A stretch of 64,000 nucleotides of DNA from Paramylibacter kogurei (GCF_002742285.1 NZ_MDGM01000007.1:124001-188000); one strand, 5' to 3'. Counted from the stretch's first letter, positions 9,351 to 19,069 are shown. Made by a program: numbers and translations. The notes: generated by a model not told the origin, from the sequence alone.

Positions 9351-10825
9351 GTAACCACACCTTTGCGCCCCAAGGAATCGGCCAATGCGTCAAAGCGTTT
9401 TTTGACAACTTCACCGAACACATCCGTACCGTTGCTGTCCAAAGACAATTCAATTGCAACCTTGGTTTTGCGAATTTTGCCCAGATCACTTATTTCCGCC
9501 CCTGTCATCATCGCACCCAGCCGCATTGCGCGGCCAACGGATTCCGCCAACTGGCGTTCCTCTGCCGATAACAAATCACGCAAACGGTGATATCCCAGCG
9601 ACATCGCCTTGGTTTTGTATCGGTTCAACAGCGCCCATGCGATAAAGACACGGCCCTGATGACCAATACCACCGAAATTTGCATGTGTTGCACCATAAAA
9701 ACAAATTTCCGAGCGATAGTCAGGGTGTGATGCCCAATAGACGTCATGCAAAATACAGGCCGCACGGATCAAGCGTTTACGCTCTTCGTTCTCTTCTGGA
9801 AACAATGGAAGCAGCCAATCACATAACTGATCGCCAAATCCTGGGAAACGCGCTTGTGCATCTTCGACGGATCGACACGCTTCCAATAACGGGTCTCGTG
9901 TTTGCAGGCCCGCTGGCATCCGTTCAAATAACAATCCTTCACGCAGTCCATAACTGGAAAATGTCACTTCTTCGGTTTTGAATTGGGTCAATATCTGTTT
10001 CAAAACGCGGATCGCAGTGGGTAACAATTCGATACGCGCAGGTGATGCGTTCACCATGCGAGTCAATTCATCTTGGTCACTATCGCCAATAATCGCGATG
10101 GTTTCCAGAACTTCGTCCACAGGCAAATGATAGTTATGCAATACGCGCAGAGGATAGTTATTCCGCTCCATGTGAAACTTCGCGATTGCTCGTAGTGATC
10201 CACCCACCAGATAAATGTTATCTTGACGTCGCTTAAAAAGCGGTGCGATTTCGGCCAGTTCGTTTTTGATCACACCGTCTTGCACTTTGATATCATCGGA
10301 TACATCGATAATGCTCAGCGGCCCCAATGCCGTGGTCACGATATTGCCGATCTTACCATTGTTGATTTCAGCAAATTCAAGTGATGAACCACCCAAATCA
10401 CACACCAACCCATTTGCATCTGGCCAACCAAGCAAGACTCCATTCGCGGATAATCGCGCCTCTTCTTCACCGGAAATGCTGACCAAATCGATGCCGATTT
10501 CGTCTTGAACCTGACGACAAAATGCGGGGCCATCTTCGGCCTCTCGTACAGCGGCGGTGGCAACGGCGCCAAGGCTATTTAATTCCATTTGATCGGCCAA
10601 AACCTTGAAACGGCGCAATGCGCTGAGCGCGCGGGTTTTGCCATCTGGGTTTAGTTTATGTGATCGTACCAAGCCCTTGCCAAGCCCACACAATACCTTT
10701 TCGTTGTAAAAATATGCGGGTGATCGCGCAGCGCCATCAAACACCACCATCCGAACAGAGTTTGATCCAACGTCAATTACACCGACGCGCCCAAGCTCTG
10801 AAATTTCAATATTGGTTTTATTCAT
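9341..10825 (-). CDS. ppx: Exopolyphosphatase / Ppx-GppA family phosphatase
   Basis: About 494 residues. The N-terminal ASKHA phosphate-binding loop is GVIDVGSNSVRMVVFDG; the second is LVCDLGGSSLEFAEI and the ISGEEEARLS segment between them is diagnostic. The C-terminal half is HD-like (ILHDVYWASHPDYR). It removes terminal phosphates from inorganic polyphosphate (or pppGpp). The start is uncertain: ATG at 10825 overlaps the ppk stop by 8 bp; in-frame ATGs at 10837 and 10834 are also possible, none with a good ribosome site. Cotranscribed with ppk, so the cell makes and degrades polyP from one operon. The 3' end overlaps soxR by 10 bp convergently. Confidence 0.9.
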   Translation of the reverse strand: MNKTNIEISELGRVGVIDVGSNSVRMVVFDGAARSPAYFYNEKVLCGLGKGLVRSHKLNPDGKTRALSALRRFKVLADQMELNSLGAVATAAVREAEDGPAFCRQVQDEIGIDLVSISGEEEARLSANGVLLGWPDANGLVCDLGGSSLEFAEINNGKIGNIVTTALGPLSIIDVSDDIKVQDGVIKNELAEIAPLFKRRQDNIYLVGGSLRAIAKFHMERNNYPLRVLHNYHLPVDEVLETIAIIGDSDQDELTRMVNASPARIELLPTAIRVLKQILTQFKTEEVTFSSYGLREGLLFERMPAGLQTRDPLLEACRSVEDAQARFPGFGDQLCDWLLPLFPEENEERKRLIRAACILHDVYWASHPDYRSEICFYGATHANFGGIGHQGRVFIAWALLNRYKTKAMSLGYHRLRDLLSAEERQLAESVGRAMRLGAMMTGAEISDLGKIRKTKVAIELSLDSNGTDVFGEVVKKRFDALADSLGRKGVVTYA

Positions 10826-13031
10826 CTTGATCATCATAAGAATGCGTTAATTTTGGTACGTCAACCACTCCTGCTTTGCCACGGCCCGAAAGCGACGGGT
10901 TTTCCATGAAAAACCTGTGGCAATTAAATTTACCCTCTTTAATCGGAGCATTATGGCGCAAATATGATCCATCCGATTGCATGACCCAAGAATTTTGCAC
11001 ATCTGCCATATTTGCCGCCATGATCTGGCTCATGATTTGGGCGTGCACTGTTTTATTTGTAATCGAAACCAGCGTTTCAACACGGCGATGCAAATTGCGC
11101 CCCATCCAATCCGCAGATGACATATATACCGACGCTTTTTTATGTGGCAGCCCATTGCCGTTGGCAAAACACACAATTCGCGAATGCTCCAAGAAACGCC
11201 CAACAATGGATTTGACACGGATATTTTCAGACAATCCTTTTACGTTGGCACGCAAACAACAAATGCCACGCACGACCAAATCAATCTGAACGCCATCATT
11301 GCTGGCCCGATAAAGCGCATCGATAATTTCGGGATCCACCAACGCATTCATCTTGGCCCAAATCGCACCCTTTTTGCCAGCGCGCGCATGTGCGGATTCT
11401 TGTTCGATCTTTTCCAACAAATCCGATTTCAAATCATCCGGTGAAATTGACAGTTTTTTTAACCGCTCAGGACGTGCGTAACCTGACAAATAATTGAACA
11501 CTTTGGCGGCATCGCGCCCAAGTGTTTTTGAACAGGTAAAAAACGATAAATCTGTATAAATATTTGCCGTAATTGGATGGTAATTCCCTGTGCCAAAATG
11601 GGTATACGTTGCCAATGAATCGCCTTCACGACGTACAACGGTTGAAATTTTGGCGTGTGTTTTCAGATCGATAAACCCATAAACGACATGTGCGCCCGCG
11701 CGTTCCAAGCGACGCGATTGGCGGATATTTGCAGCCTCGTCAAATCGTGCCTTCAATTCCACCAGCGCAGTAACGGATTTACCGTTTTCCGCTGCTTCAC
11801 ATAATGCCTCGACAATGGGGGATTGGTTCGATGTGCGATACAATGTCTGTTTTATCGCCACAACATTTGGATCACGCGCTGCTTGTTGTAAAAATTGCAC
11901 GACGATATCAAAGGATTCATAGGGATGATGGAGCAACATATCTTTTTGCTGAATCGCGGCAAAAATATTCCCCATATAATCTTGAACACGCTCTGGAACA
12001 CGCGGCTTAAACTGTGGCCATTGCAAATCGGGGCGATCAGATACGATTAATTCCGATACATCCGACATGCCCAATAGGCCGGACAGCTCAAACACTTCGT
12101 TTTCATCCACATCCAATTCACGCAAAATCAATCGGCGCAAATCAGATGGCGCATCTGCAGACAGTTTCAGTCGCACCGCATGCCCTCGTCGCCGCCGTTT
12201 CAATGCTGTTTCAAATTCGCGTACTAAATCTTCGGCTTCGTCTTCGATTTCTAAGTCACTGTCACGCAACACACGAAATATGCAATCGCCCAGCAATTCA
12301 TAGCCCGGGAATAAATCACCCAGAAATGACAAAATCACAGTTTCCAACAGCACCATTCGATGCCCATTGTCATCGCTGCGCGGCAATTCAATAAAGCGAT
12401 CAACCTGATTAGGAATCGGCAATAGCGCGGTAAGCGGTCGTCCATCTTTTTTACGCGAAAGATTTAGCGCAAGTGCCAATCCTTCGCTTGGGATAAACGG
12501 GAATGGGTGTGCAGGGTCCACGGCCATTGGGCTAAGTACTGGAAAGATTTTAGATTTGAAAACATCGCGCAAAAACGACAAATCATCTTTGGACAGATCT
12601 TCACGCTCCAAAATGACAATGTTCGCCACCGCCAGTTCGTCGATCAAATCGCTCCAGATTTCTTGCTGGCGTTCCATCAAACGCGACGCATCCGCATCAA
12701 TCAAATCAAGCTGTTGTTTGGGGGTTAATCCATCATATGACGGTGCATCAATCCCGCCACGATATAATTCGCGCAAACCCGCAACACGCACCGTGTAAAA
12801 TTCATCCAAATTGGTGTTGGAAATGGATAACATGCGCACGCGTTCCAACAGCGGAATTTCATCATTCGCGGCCTCTCCCAGCACGCGCCAATTAAATGCA
12901 AGCCATGACATTTCACGGTTCACAAAACGTGCGTCGCTTTCCATTGAAACATCAGAATGTTCAACAGGTGCAGATGGGTGCGAATTCAAAAAATCCGCAT
13001 CGACTTCGGGTGTTGTCAAAGGAATATTCAT
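10818..13031 (-). CDS. ppk: Polyphosphate kinase 1
   Basis: 737 residues, typical PPK1 length. It polymerises the gamma-phosphate of ATP into polyphosphate. The N-terminal domain starts RFVNREMSWLAFNWRVLGEA; the head domain and two phospholipase-D-like C domains follow, with the autophosphorylated His region DLKTHAKIS and the second His in FLEHSRIVCFANG. The ATG at 13031 follows two in-frame TTG codons and is preferred. Ordered hdaA-ppk-ppx on the minus strand, a conserved alphaproteobacterial neighbourhood. Confidence 0.96.
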   Translation of the reverse strand: MNIPLTTPEVDADFLNSHPSAPVEHSDVSMESDARFVNREMSWLAFNWRVLGEAANDEIPLLERVRMLSISNTNLDEFYTVRVAGLRELYRGGIDAPSYDGLTPKQQLDLIDADASRLMERQQEIWSDLIDELAVANIVILEREDLSKDDLSFLRDVFKSKIFPVLSPMAVDPAHPFPFIPSEGLALALNLSRKKDGRPLTALLPIPNQVDRFIELPRSDDNGHRMVLLETVILSFLGDLFPGYELLGDCIFRVLRDSDLEIEDEAEDLVREFETALKRRRRGHAVRLKLSADAPSDLRRLILRELDVDENEVFELSGLLGMSDVSELIVSDRPDLQWPQFKPRVPERVQDYMGNIFAAIQQKDMLLHHPYESFDIVVQFLQQAARDPNVVAIKQTLYRTSNQSPIVEALCEAAENGKSVTALVELKARFDEAANIRQSRRLERAGAHVVYGFIDLKTHAKISTVVRREGDSLATYTHFGTGNYHPITANIYTDLSFFTCSKTLGRDAAKVFNYLSGYARPERLKKLSISPDDLKSDLLEKIEQESAHARAGKKGAIWAKMNALVDPEIIDALYRASNDGVQIDLVVRGICCLRANVKGLSENIRVKSIVGRFLEHSRIVCFANGNGLPHKKASVYMSSADWMGRNLHRRVETLVSITNKTVHAQIMSQIMAANMADVQNSWVMQSDGSYLRHNAPIKEGKFNCHRFFMENPSLSGRGKAGVVDVPKLTHSYDDQDE

Positions 13032-13049
13032 CAACAACAATTATGCCAT

Positions 13050-13721
13050 CTAGTCAGCGAAAGAGTCTAGTACGATCCGCGCTAGTTTTCGTGAAATCGG
13101 TTTTCGCGCTGCGAGCGCTGTTTCATCAAGCGTGGCCACCAATTTTGCAACAAAATCAAATGATCGTTCCATACGAGGCATTAAATAATTCACCACCCCA
13201 GGATCAATTGCGATCTGGCGATCTTCGAACTGTTTGATCATCACCGCCATCAATAGCATATCATCAGGTGCATCAAGTTCGACACGCGACAACGCAGCGA
13301 TACGGCTGTTCAAATCTGGCAACAACAATTGCCAATCTCTGGGTGTATCGCGCCCCGTAAACAATAACTTATTTCCCGTATCCAACATCACATTGTGCAA
13401 ATGAAACAACGCCTCTTCGCCATCTGTTTGCGCTAAATCAGCGACGTCTTCGATACACACATTTTGTGTGGCCAAGGATGGAATATCCGCATCGATTAAC
13501 TCATCTGCGGGGACAATTATCGCACCCGCATTTTGCGCCCAAATCTGTGCAAGATGGGATTTACCGGCACCTTTTGGCCCCAATAATATCAGCTTGTTTT
13601 GTGTCCAGTTTTGCCACGCATCCAATGCGTTCACCGCTGCTTGATTGCTGGGTGATACAAAAAAATCTTCGCGCCCCAATGCCTGACGCACGGGTAAATC
13701 CAATATTAGTTGTTCAGCCAT
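13050..13721 (-). CDS. hdaA: DnaA-homologue HdaA (replication initiation regulator)
   Basis: 223 residues, a truncated DnaA-type AAA+ domain without the DNA-binding domain IV. The N-terminal QLILDLPVRQALGREDFFVS contains the clamp-binding QLxLxLP motif used by Hda proteins to dock on the DNA polymerase beta clamp. Walker A GPKGAGKS (about 48-55) is intact; the Walker B region reads NVCIEDVADL; an arginine-finger-type sensor region (LNSRIAALSRVEL) follows. It stimulates DnaA-ATP hydrolysis after initiation. The start overlaps the upstream AI-2E-family gene by 8 bp. Confidence 0.9.
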   Translation of the reverse strand: MAEQLILDLPVRQALGREDFFVSPSNQAAVNALDAWQNWTQNKLILLGPKGAGKSHLAQIWAQNAGAIIVPADELIDADIPSLATQNVCIEDVADLAQTDGEEALFHLHNVMLDTGNKLLFTGRDTPRDWQLLLPDLNSRIAALSRVELDAPDDMLLMAVMIKQFEDRQIAIDPGVVNYLMPRMERSFDFVAKLVATLDETALAARKPISRKLARIVLDSFAD

Positions 13722-14829
13722 TCGCGTCGGATTCTTCGCTCAAGATTACATCTTCGCCTTGATGCTCGACCTGTTTGCCAACCAAGCCAGTGTAAAGACG
13801 ACCATCCAAATATTGGCTGATACCAAAGCGGAAAAACACACCCAAACAAGCGGCAACAGGAACAGCCACCAACATTCCGGTAAAGCCCATCAATGATCCA
13901 AATGCAGACAATGCGAACATCAACCAAACAGGGTGCAACCCCACAGAGCCACCGACCAGTTTTGGGGTTAATACATTACCCTCAACCATTTGGCCCGCCA
14001 CGAATATTACCGCCACAACAATGATCCATTCGGGCGAACCCCAAAATTGGAATAGCGCCAGCCCAATCGCCAACACGCCCCCAATTACCGATCCGACATA
14101 TGGAATAAACGTCAATAACCCCGCAATTAATCCAACTATCAGGCCAAATTGTAATCCCACCGCCATCAATGCGATTGCATAAAATGTTCCCAAAATTGCA
14201 CATACCGTAAGTTGTCCGCGTACAAATCCCGCCAAGACACGATCAACGTCCCGCGCCAAACCGCGTAACGTTTCCAAATGATCACGGGGAAGCCAGCTGT
14301 CCACCGTTGCGACCATACGGTCCCAATCAAGAAGCATATAAAACGCAACCACCGGGGCAACCACGATGAATACCAGCGCGTCAACAATGCTGAATGCGGA
14401 TGCTAAAATGGCACTGGCAAATTCACCTGCGCGCCCTTTAAACCCTTCGACAAAACTTTCAATTCCTTGGCGAATGACCGAACTTTCATCCATCAACGAT
14501 GGGAACTTTCCGGTCAGAAATTTTTGTAGTTGTTGAATATATTCTGGTGCAGCCGTGGCAAGTGCCGCGGTTTGTTGCACCAGTTGTGGAATCAGGATCA
14601 CCACCAGTAATGCACAAACAAACAAGGCAATCACAGTGATTGTCACCGTTGCCCAAATTCGAGAAAATCCCATTGCCTCTAATCGATCCGCCGTGGGGTC
14701 CAGAAAATAAGCGATGGCCATACCCGCAATAAAGGGCAACAAAACCCCACCCAAAAGCCAGAGCGCAAAAACGGCCACAACCATGCCGATGCCCCAGTAT
14801 TTTGCCTGTTGTGATACGCTGAGCGCCAT
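13714..14829 (-). CDS. AI-2E family transporter (PerM/TerC-like permease)
   Basis: 371 residues with eight predicted membrane helices in the family order, a periplasmic helical hairpin at about residues 70-150, and the conserved block FIPYVGSVIGGVLAIGLALF (about 255-275) and GNVLTPKLVGGSVGLHPVW (about 305-325). Despite the family name most members have unknown substrates or act as Na+(Li+)/H+ antiporters. The ATG at 14829 has AAAGGGAATTGAA upstream and gives the family's normal N-terminus; a longer reading frame upstream is probably not translated. First gene of the AI-2E-hdaA-ppk-ppx operon. Confidence 0.88.
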   Translation of the reverse strand: MALSVSQQAKYWGIGMVVAVFALWLLGGVLLPFIAGMAIAYFLDPTADRLEAMGFSRIWATVTITVIALFVCALLVVILIPQLVQQTAALATAAPEYIQQLQKFLTGKFPSLMDESSVIRQGIESFVEGFKGRAGEFASAILASAFSIVDALVFIVVAPVVAFYMLLDWDRMVATVDSWLPRDHLETLRGLARDVDRVLAGFVRGQLTVCAILGTFYAIALMAVGLQFGLIVGLIAGLLTFIPYVGSVIGGVLAIGLALFQFWGSPEWIIVVAVIFVAGQMVEGNVLTPKLVGGSVGLHPVWLMFALSAFGSLMGFTGMLVAVPVAACLGVFFRFGISQYLDGRLYTGLVGKQVEHQGEDVILSEESDANG

Positions 14830-14932
14830 TTCAATTCCCTTTAGCTTTCCCCTTACTCCCAAAGCGAAGTTCAGATTGCAAGCATCAGTTAATATAAATA
14901 CTGATATGATCAGGAAAGACGGGGATATCAAG

Positions 14933-15280
14933 ATGGCGAAAAAACGTGTAGCGGTAGAATTTGGAATGGGCACATCATTGCGCCGCATGGATTATACCCA
15001 AGCGGCCTGTCGTGCGTTGCGCGATGCTTTGTGGCACAATTCGCTGACAATGGCGGATGCGTTTGGCTTTGATAAATCGGCAATGTTGGTTGATGTGGAA
15101 ATTGCCGTACAACAACCCGATCAGGTTGATATTGGTGAATTGGCCAAAATCCTCCCTTATGGGCAGCCAAGTTTTCGCGTGGAACATGGGGGGTTAGACA
15201 TCGCAAAACCCAATGGCGATCATACGGTGATCGCCAATGCCGCGGTCATTGTATCCTTTGATATGGAGGCAGCGCAATGA
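14933..15280 (+). CDS. Lin0512 family protein (first of tandem pair)
   Basis: 115 residues. The N-terminus RVAVEFGMGTSLRRMDYTQA with AACRALRDALWHNSL after it matches the Lin0512 family of unknown function. Conserved features are E-x-GMG, DYT-x-AA, an RDAL helix and a C-terminal strand. Starts 100 bp from the divergent AI-2E gene; its stop overlaps the start of its paralogue at 15277 (ATGA), so the two are translationally coupled and may form a hetero-oligomer. Confidence 0.8.
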   Translation: MAKKRVAVEFGMGTSLRRMDYTQAACRALRDALWHNSLTMADAFGFDKSAMLVDVEIAVQQPDQVDIGELAKILPYGQPSFRVEHGGLDIAKPNGDHTVIANAAVIVSFDMEAAQ

Positions 15281-15648
15281 AACGTCTTATCTTGGAAATG
15301 GGGATGGGTGCGGATTTATATGGCTTGGATTATACCAAGGCTGCCAATCGCGCCGTTCAGGACGCATTGCGCCATTCGTCTTTGATTTTGTTTCGTAGCC
15401 TCGATCTTGATGTTGATAAAATGGAAGTCCGCGTCACCATCGGTGTGCAAGAACCCGAAAAGATAGACACAACCGCCATTGCCGCCACCCTGCCCCGTGG
15501 TCGGGCATCCGTTATCGCACAAAAAGGTGGGCAAAATGTAAGTGATGCTGAAAATGGCACCGAACATGCCATCGCAATCGCTGCGATTGAGGCGTATTAT
15601 CCAATTTCCCCCGATGAATGGCGGTTAAGTCATCCAAAACAGGATTAA
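15277..15648 (+). CDS. Lin0512 family protein (second of tandem pair)
   Basis: 123 residues, paralogue of the preceding gene: LILEMGMGADLYGLDYTKAA repeats the MGMG and DYT-x-AA pattern and is followed by an RAVQDALRHSSL helix. The pair looks like an ancient duplication kept as an operon. Function unknown; no catalytic motif is evident. Cytosolic, no signal peptide. Confidence 0.8.
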   Translation: MKRLILEMGMGADLYGLDYTKAANRAVQDALRHSSLILFRSLDLDVDKMEVRVTIGVQEPEKIDTTAIAATLPRGRASVIAQKGGQNVSDAENGTEHAIAIAAIEAYYPISPDEWRLSHPKQD

Positions 15649-15765
15649 ACGAATCCTAAAACTTGTTGCGCAAAGACTCGCCACCGCGTCCGAGGCGTAT
15701 TTTTTGCGCGAATATTTGCGAAAATGACACCCATCGACCAGCGATAAATTGCGGGATTTAACAAC

Positions 15766-15785
15766 ATCACTTCAGGGTGATTTTT
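15766..15785 (+). terminator. Weak hairpin with T-run, possible terminator of the Lin0512 pair
   Basis: ATCAC-TTCAGG-GTGAT followed by TTTT, 117 bp after the second Lin0512 stop. A longer alternative pairing exists between GGGTGATTT (15775-15783) and AAATCACCC (15807-15815). The 284-bp space to the next gene otherwise shows only AT-rich sequence that should hold its promoter. Confidence 0.35.
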
Positions 15786-15932
15786 CGCGCAAATTATTGC
15801 TGATTCAAATCACCCAAAAAGGCAATTTAATGCTTGGTTTTCAAAGCTTTGATTTAGGTGATTGTGATCGTTCAAGTGGTTTCGTACCTGTAGTTCACGG
15901 CAAACAAGCCGTTTAACCATTAGGAGAATAAA

Positions 15933-16184
15933 ATGATGAAAACGACACTTATCACAGCCGCAGTTATCACCAGCTTTGCTGGCGCTTCTTTCGCACAAGA
16001 CACATTGGCGTGCGACGAAGAAACAATTGCAGCGGTTGCGTCAGCAGTCGAAGCATCACCAGAAGCCACGAAAGAGGCTGCCATGTCCGAATTGACCATG
16101 GCCAAAGAAAAAATGGCTGAAAATGATGCTGAAACATGTGCGCTGCACCTGACAAACGCAGCGTCTTTATCAACACAACAATAA
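15933..16184 (+). CDS. Small periplasmic protein with two cysteines
   Basis: 83 residues. A clear Sec signal peptide (MMKTTLITAAVITSFAGASFA, cleaved before QDT at about residue 22) leaves a mature chain of about 62 residues, very acidic and alpha-helical, with two Cys (in LACDEE and ETCALH) likely to form a disulfide joining two helices. TAGGAGAATAAA precedes the ATG. Similar small helical periplasmic proteins are frequent in alphaproteobacteria but have no assigned function. A strong terminator follows. Confidence 0.75.
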   Translation: MMKTTLITAAVITSFAGASFAQDTLACDEETIAAVASAVEASPEATKEAAMSELTMAKEKMAENDAETCALHLTNAASLSTQQ

Positions 16185-16221
16185 AACTTCCCTAGACCAG
16201 CCATCCCCCTTACGCTGGTTG

Positions 16222-16252
16222 CCCCCTCGCAGAAATGCGGGGGGTCTTTTTG
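16222..16252 (+). terminator. Intrinsic terminator of the small periplasmic protein gene
   Basis: CCCCCTCGCA-GAAA-TGCGGGGGG stem with a GNRA-like GAAA loop, followed by TCTTTTTG. About 38 bp after the stop codon. Converges on the cold-shock gene's own terminator. Confidence 0.85.
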
Positions 16253-16254
16253 TA

Positions 16255-16291
16255 CAAAAAAACGGTGGCTTGGATATCCAAACCACCGTTT
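16255..16291 (-). terminator. Intrinsic terminator of the cold-shock gene
   Basis: A long dyad, AAACGGTGG / CCACCGTTT, with a second inner dyad TTGGATATCCAA; on the minus strand it is followed by TTTTTTG. It begins 27 bp after the csp stop codon. Confidence 0.85.
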
Positions 16292-16318
16292 AAATCAAAC
16301 CGATAATCGGCGCTGTAA

Positions 16319-16525
16319 TTATACAGCTTCCAGATTGATCGCAGATTGTTTGCCGTTACGACCATCTTCAAGCTCATAAGTCACTTTTTGATCGTCGTTC
16401 AAGCCTTGCAAACCAGCCGCTTGTACCGCTGTGATGTGTACAAACACGTCGTTTCCACCATCATCAGGTGCGATAAAGCCGTAGCCTTTAGTTGCGTTAA
16501 ACCATTTTACTGTGCCGTTAGCCAT
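16319..16525 (-). CDS. cspA: Cold-shock protein (CspA family)
   Basis: 68-residue single cold-shock domain, an RNA/ssDNA-binding beta-barrel. RNP1 is KGYGFIAP (13-20) and RNP2 is DVFVHI (26-31). RNA chaperone role is known for the family. TAGGAGAATACTG provides a strong ribosome site. The 185-bp upstream region carries a hairpin and probably a long 5' leader, as is common for csp mRNAs. Confidence 0.95.
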   Translation of the reverse strand: MANGTVKWFNATKGYGFIAPDDGGNDVFVHITAVQAAGLQGLNDDQKVTYELEDGRNGKQSAINLEAV

Positions 16526-16621
16526 CAGTATTCTCCTAAAATATCGCCATCCGCGTTATGCGATGGCTGTGGTGCAGTGCGATCTCAAGAAACAAACCGT
16601 CTGCATAGGCTTTCGGAGAAT

Positions 16622-16646
16622 TTTTGTGAAAGAGTACTTCACAAAA
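16622..16646. repeat. Perfect 9-bp inverted repeat in the csp upstream region
   Basis: TTTTGTGAA-N7-TTCACAAAA, about 100 nt upstream of the csp start. It lacks a following T-run on the minus strand, so it is not an obvious terminator for nadK. It could be part of a structured csp leader or an operator. Confidence 0.5.
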
Positions 16647-16711
16647 CCCATCTAGGCTTGCGCCAATAGAATTGCAAGGTTTCTTTGATATTCCCTTTTA
16701 TTTAAGCGGTT

Positions 16712-17473
16712 TTAAGCGAACTGTTCGCGGATTAGTCTCTCTTCCAATCCATGGCCTGGATCGAACAAAATGCGATGTTCCACATCGGGGGCGCTGATGA
16801 TTTCAACGGCCAATACATCGCGTGCTTCTGTGCTGTCGGCGGCGGCCGTGACGGGGCGCTTTTGGGGTTCCAAGACATCAAATCGCACCTTGGCACCAAT
16901 GGGTAACAACGCACCGCGCCAACGGCGCGGGCGAAACGCGGACATCGCGGTTAACGCCAAAATCTCAGCACCAATCGGCAATATCGGCCCATGTGCAGAA
17001 TAGTTATATGCGGTTGATCCCGCAGGTGTCGCCAATAATGCGCCATCACATACCAATTCGGACAATCGCACCTTATCATCGACGGAAATTTTCAATTTTG
17101 CGGCCTGCGGCCCAGCGCGTAACAATGATACCTCGTTGATTGCTAACGCTTTTTGCTCGCTGCCATCCGCACAATATGCGGTCATGGCCAGTGGATGGAT
17201 CACCGCCATTTCTGCGTCTTTGATCCGCTTTTCCAAATTATCTTCGGCATATTCATTCATCAAAAAACCAACCGACCCGCGGTTAAGGCCAAAAACAGGT
17301 GTCGGTAAATGCTGTGTGCTATGTAGGGTTTCCAACATGAAACCATCTCCACCCAGTGCAATTATCGCATCAGCGGATTCGGCAGGTGCGTTGCCATACC
17401 GATCAACCATCATCCCCAATGATTTTTGCGCCACATCTGCGCGGCTGGCGACAAAATTCAATTTTAATGCCAT
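16712..17473 (-). CDS. nadK: NAD kinase
   Basis: 253 residues; phosphorylates NAD+ to NADP+ in the cytosol. The GGDG nucleotide-binding motif is at 41-44 (LGGDGFML), with NRGSVGFLMNEY next and the conserved TPAGSTAYNYSAHGPI block at about 150-165. The ATG at 17473 is preceded by AAAAGGTGA at proper distance; a TTG two codons earlier is too close to that site. Diverges from glyA. Confidence 0.95.
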   Translation of the reverse strand: MALKLNFVASRADVAQKSLGMMVDRYGNAPAESADAIIALGGDGFMLETLHSTQHLPTPVFGLNRGSVGFLMNEYAEDNLEKRIKDAEMAVIHPLAMTAYCADGSEQKALAINEVSLLRAGPQAAKLKISVDDKVRLSELVCDGALLATPAGSTAYNYSAHGPILPIGAEILALTAMSAFRPRRWRGALLPIGAKVRFDVLEPQKRPVTAAADSTEARDVLAVEIISAPDVEHRILFDPGHGLEERLIREQFA

Positions 17474-17717
17474 GTGCAAATCACCTTTTCAATTTATCTG
17501 CTTGTACCATGCGATGTTCGCATCGGAAACACCATGCGCCTATCAGCGCAGAATAATATTGTTTATGAGATTTTTTCACGTGGTTGGCTATTTCATTGCC
17601 GCCTCGGTTTGGGTATTTCACCGCCTTAACGGGAATACATGTCGCATTTATGCTTTGACTGGCCCGATGTTTCCGATAGGAAACTTTTGACAATGCACGG
17701 CCAACAGGAGACGCGCC

Positions 17718-19004
17718 ATGACAAAAGACAACGGATTTTTCACCCAAGATATCGCCGAGCGCGACGCAGAATTGTTTGGCGCGATCACAGCAGAGCTTGG
17801 CCGTCAACGTGATGAAATCGAACTGATCGCATCCGAAAACATCGTATCCAAGGCCGTGATGCAAGCACAGGGGTCGGTTTTAACCAACAAATACGCCGAA
17901 GGTTATCCAGGTCGCCGTTATTATGGCGGTTGCCAACACGTTGATGTTGCCGAAAACCTTGCCATTGATCGCGCGAAACAATTGTTTGGCTGTGACTTTG
18001 CCAATGTTCAGCCCAATTCGGGTTCACAGGCCAACCAAGGTGTGTTTCAGGCATTGCTACAACCAGGTGACACGATCCTTGGCATGTCATTGGATGCTGG
18101 TGGTCACTTGACCCACGGTGCAAAACCAAACCAATCTGGTAAATGGTTTAATGCCATTCAATATGGCGTGCGTAAACAAGACAGCCTGTTGGATTATGAT
18201 CAAGTTCAGGCATTGGCAGATGAGCACAAACCAAAAATGATTATCGCGGGTGGTTCTGCGATTCCTCGCCAAGTTGATTTTGCAAAAATGCGCGAAATCG
18301 CTGATAGCGTTGGTGCTTATCTGTTTGTTGACATGGCGCATTTTGCGGGCTTGGTTGCCGCGGGTGAACACCCATCACCATTCCCATATGCAGATGTGGC
18401 AACAACAACCACGCATAAAACATTGCGCGGGCCCCGCGGTGGTATGATCCTAACAAACAATCCAGATATTGCGAAAAAGGTAAACTCTGCCATTTTCCCA
18501 GGTATTCAGGGCGGCCCGTTGATGCATGTGATCGCAGCCAAGGCGGTTGCATTTGGCGAAGCGTTGCAACCCGAATTCAAAGCCTATCAAAAACAGGTGC
18601 GCGCCAATGCCGTTGCACTTGCAGATCAATTGATGAAGGGCGGCTTGGACATTGTTTCTGGCGGTACCGATACACATTTGATGCTGGTCGATTTGCGCCC
18701 CAAAGGTGTGAAAGGCAACGCAACAGAGGCCGCATTGGGCCGTGCACATATTACCTGCAACAAAAACGGAATTCCGTTTGATCCTGAGAAACCAATGGTG
18801 ACATCTGGTGTGCGTTTGGGAACGCCTGCGGGCACAACACGTGGGTTTGGCGAAGAAGAATTTCGCGCAATCGGCGATATGATCATCGAAGTTGTCGATG
18901 GTTTGGCCGCCAATGGCGAAGATGGCAACGCCGCCGTTGAACAAGCCGTCAAGGCCAAGGTCGAAGCACTCTGTGCAAAATTCCCGATCTATTCTGACCT
19001 TTAA
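17718..19004 (+). CDS. glyA: Serine hydroxymethyltransferase
   Basis: 428-residue PLP enzyme interconverting serine and glycine with tetrahydrofolate, the main source of one-carbon units. [20 protein letters not shown] (37-56) is the family signature and the PLP lysine is Lys234 in [23 protein letters not shown] precedes the ATG. The 244-bp gap to nadK holds the promoter; I found no recognisable riboswitch in it. A long hairpin follows. Confidence 0.97.
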   Translation: MTKDNGFFTQDIAERDAELFGAITAELGRQRDEIELIASENIVSKAVMQAQGSVLTNKYAEGYPGRRYYGGCQHVDVAENLAIDRAKQLFGCDFANVQPNSGSQANQGVFQALLQPGDTILGMSLDAGGHLTHGAKPNQSGKWFNAIQYGVRKQDSLLDYDQVQALADEHKPKMIIAGGSAIPRQVDFAKMREIADSVGAYLFVDMAHFAGLVAAGEHPSPFPYADVATTTTHKTLRGPRGGMILTNNPDIAKKVNSAIFPGIQGGPLMHVIAAKAVAFGEALQPEFKAYQKQVRANAVALADQLMKGGLDIVSGGTDTHLMLVDLRPKGVKGNATEAALGRAHITCNKNGIPFDPEKPMVTSGVRLGTPAGTTRGFGEEEFRAIGDMIIEVVDGLAANGEDGNAAVEQAVKAKVEALCAKFPIYSDL

Positions 19005-19031
19005 TCGCCATTTGATGCCGATTTAACATTC

Positions 19032-19069
19032 AAAGATCAGCGCCCTTGTGACAAGGCGCGCTGATCTTT
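19032..19069 (+). terminator. Strong hairpin after glyA
   Basis: A 12-bp stem AAAGATCAGCGC / GCGCTGATCTTT continues into a 5-bp inner stem CCTTG/CAAGG with a 3-nt loop and one bulge. It is followed by only ACATT, so termination efficiency is uncertain, but position 27 bp after glyA fits a terminator or mRNA 3'-protecting structure. Confidence 0.65.

Noticed and set aside
17480..17717. Riboswitch in the glyA upstream region
   Set aside because: Only short hairpins such as CGATG/CATCG are present and none matches a known glycine or folate/SAM riboswitch layout.
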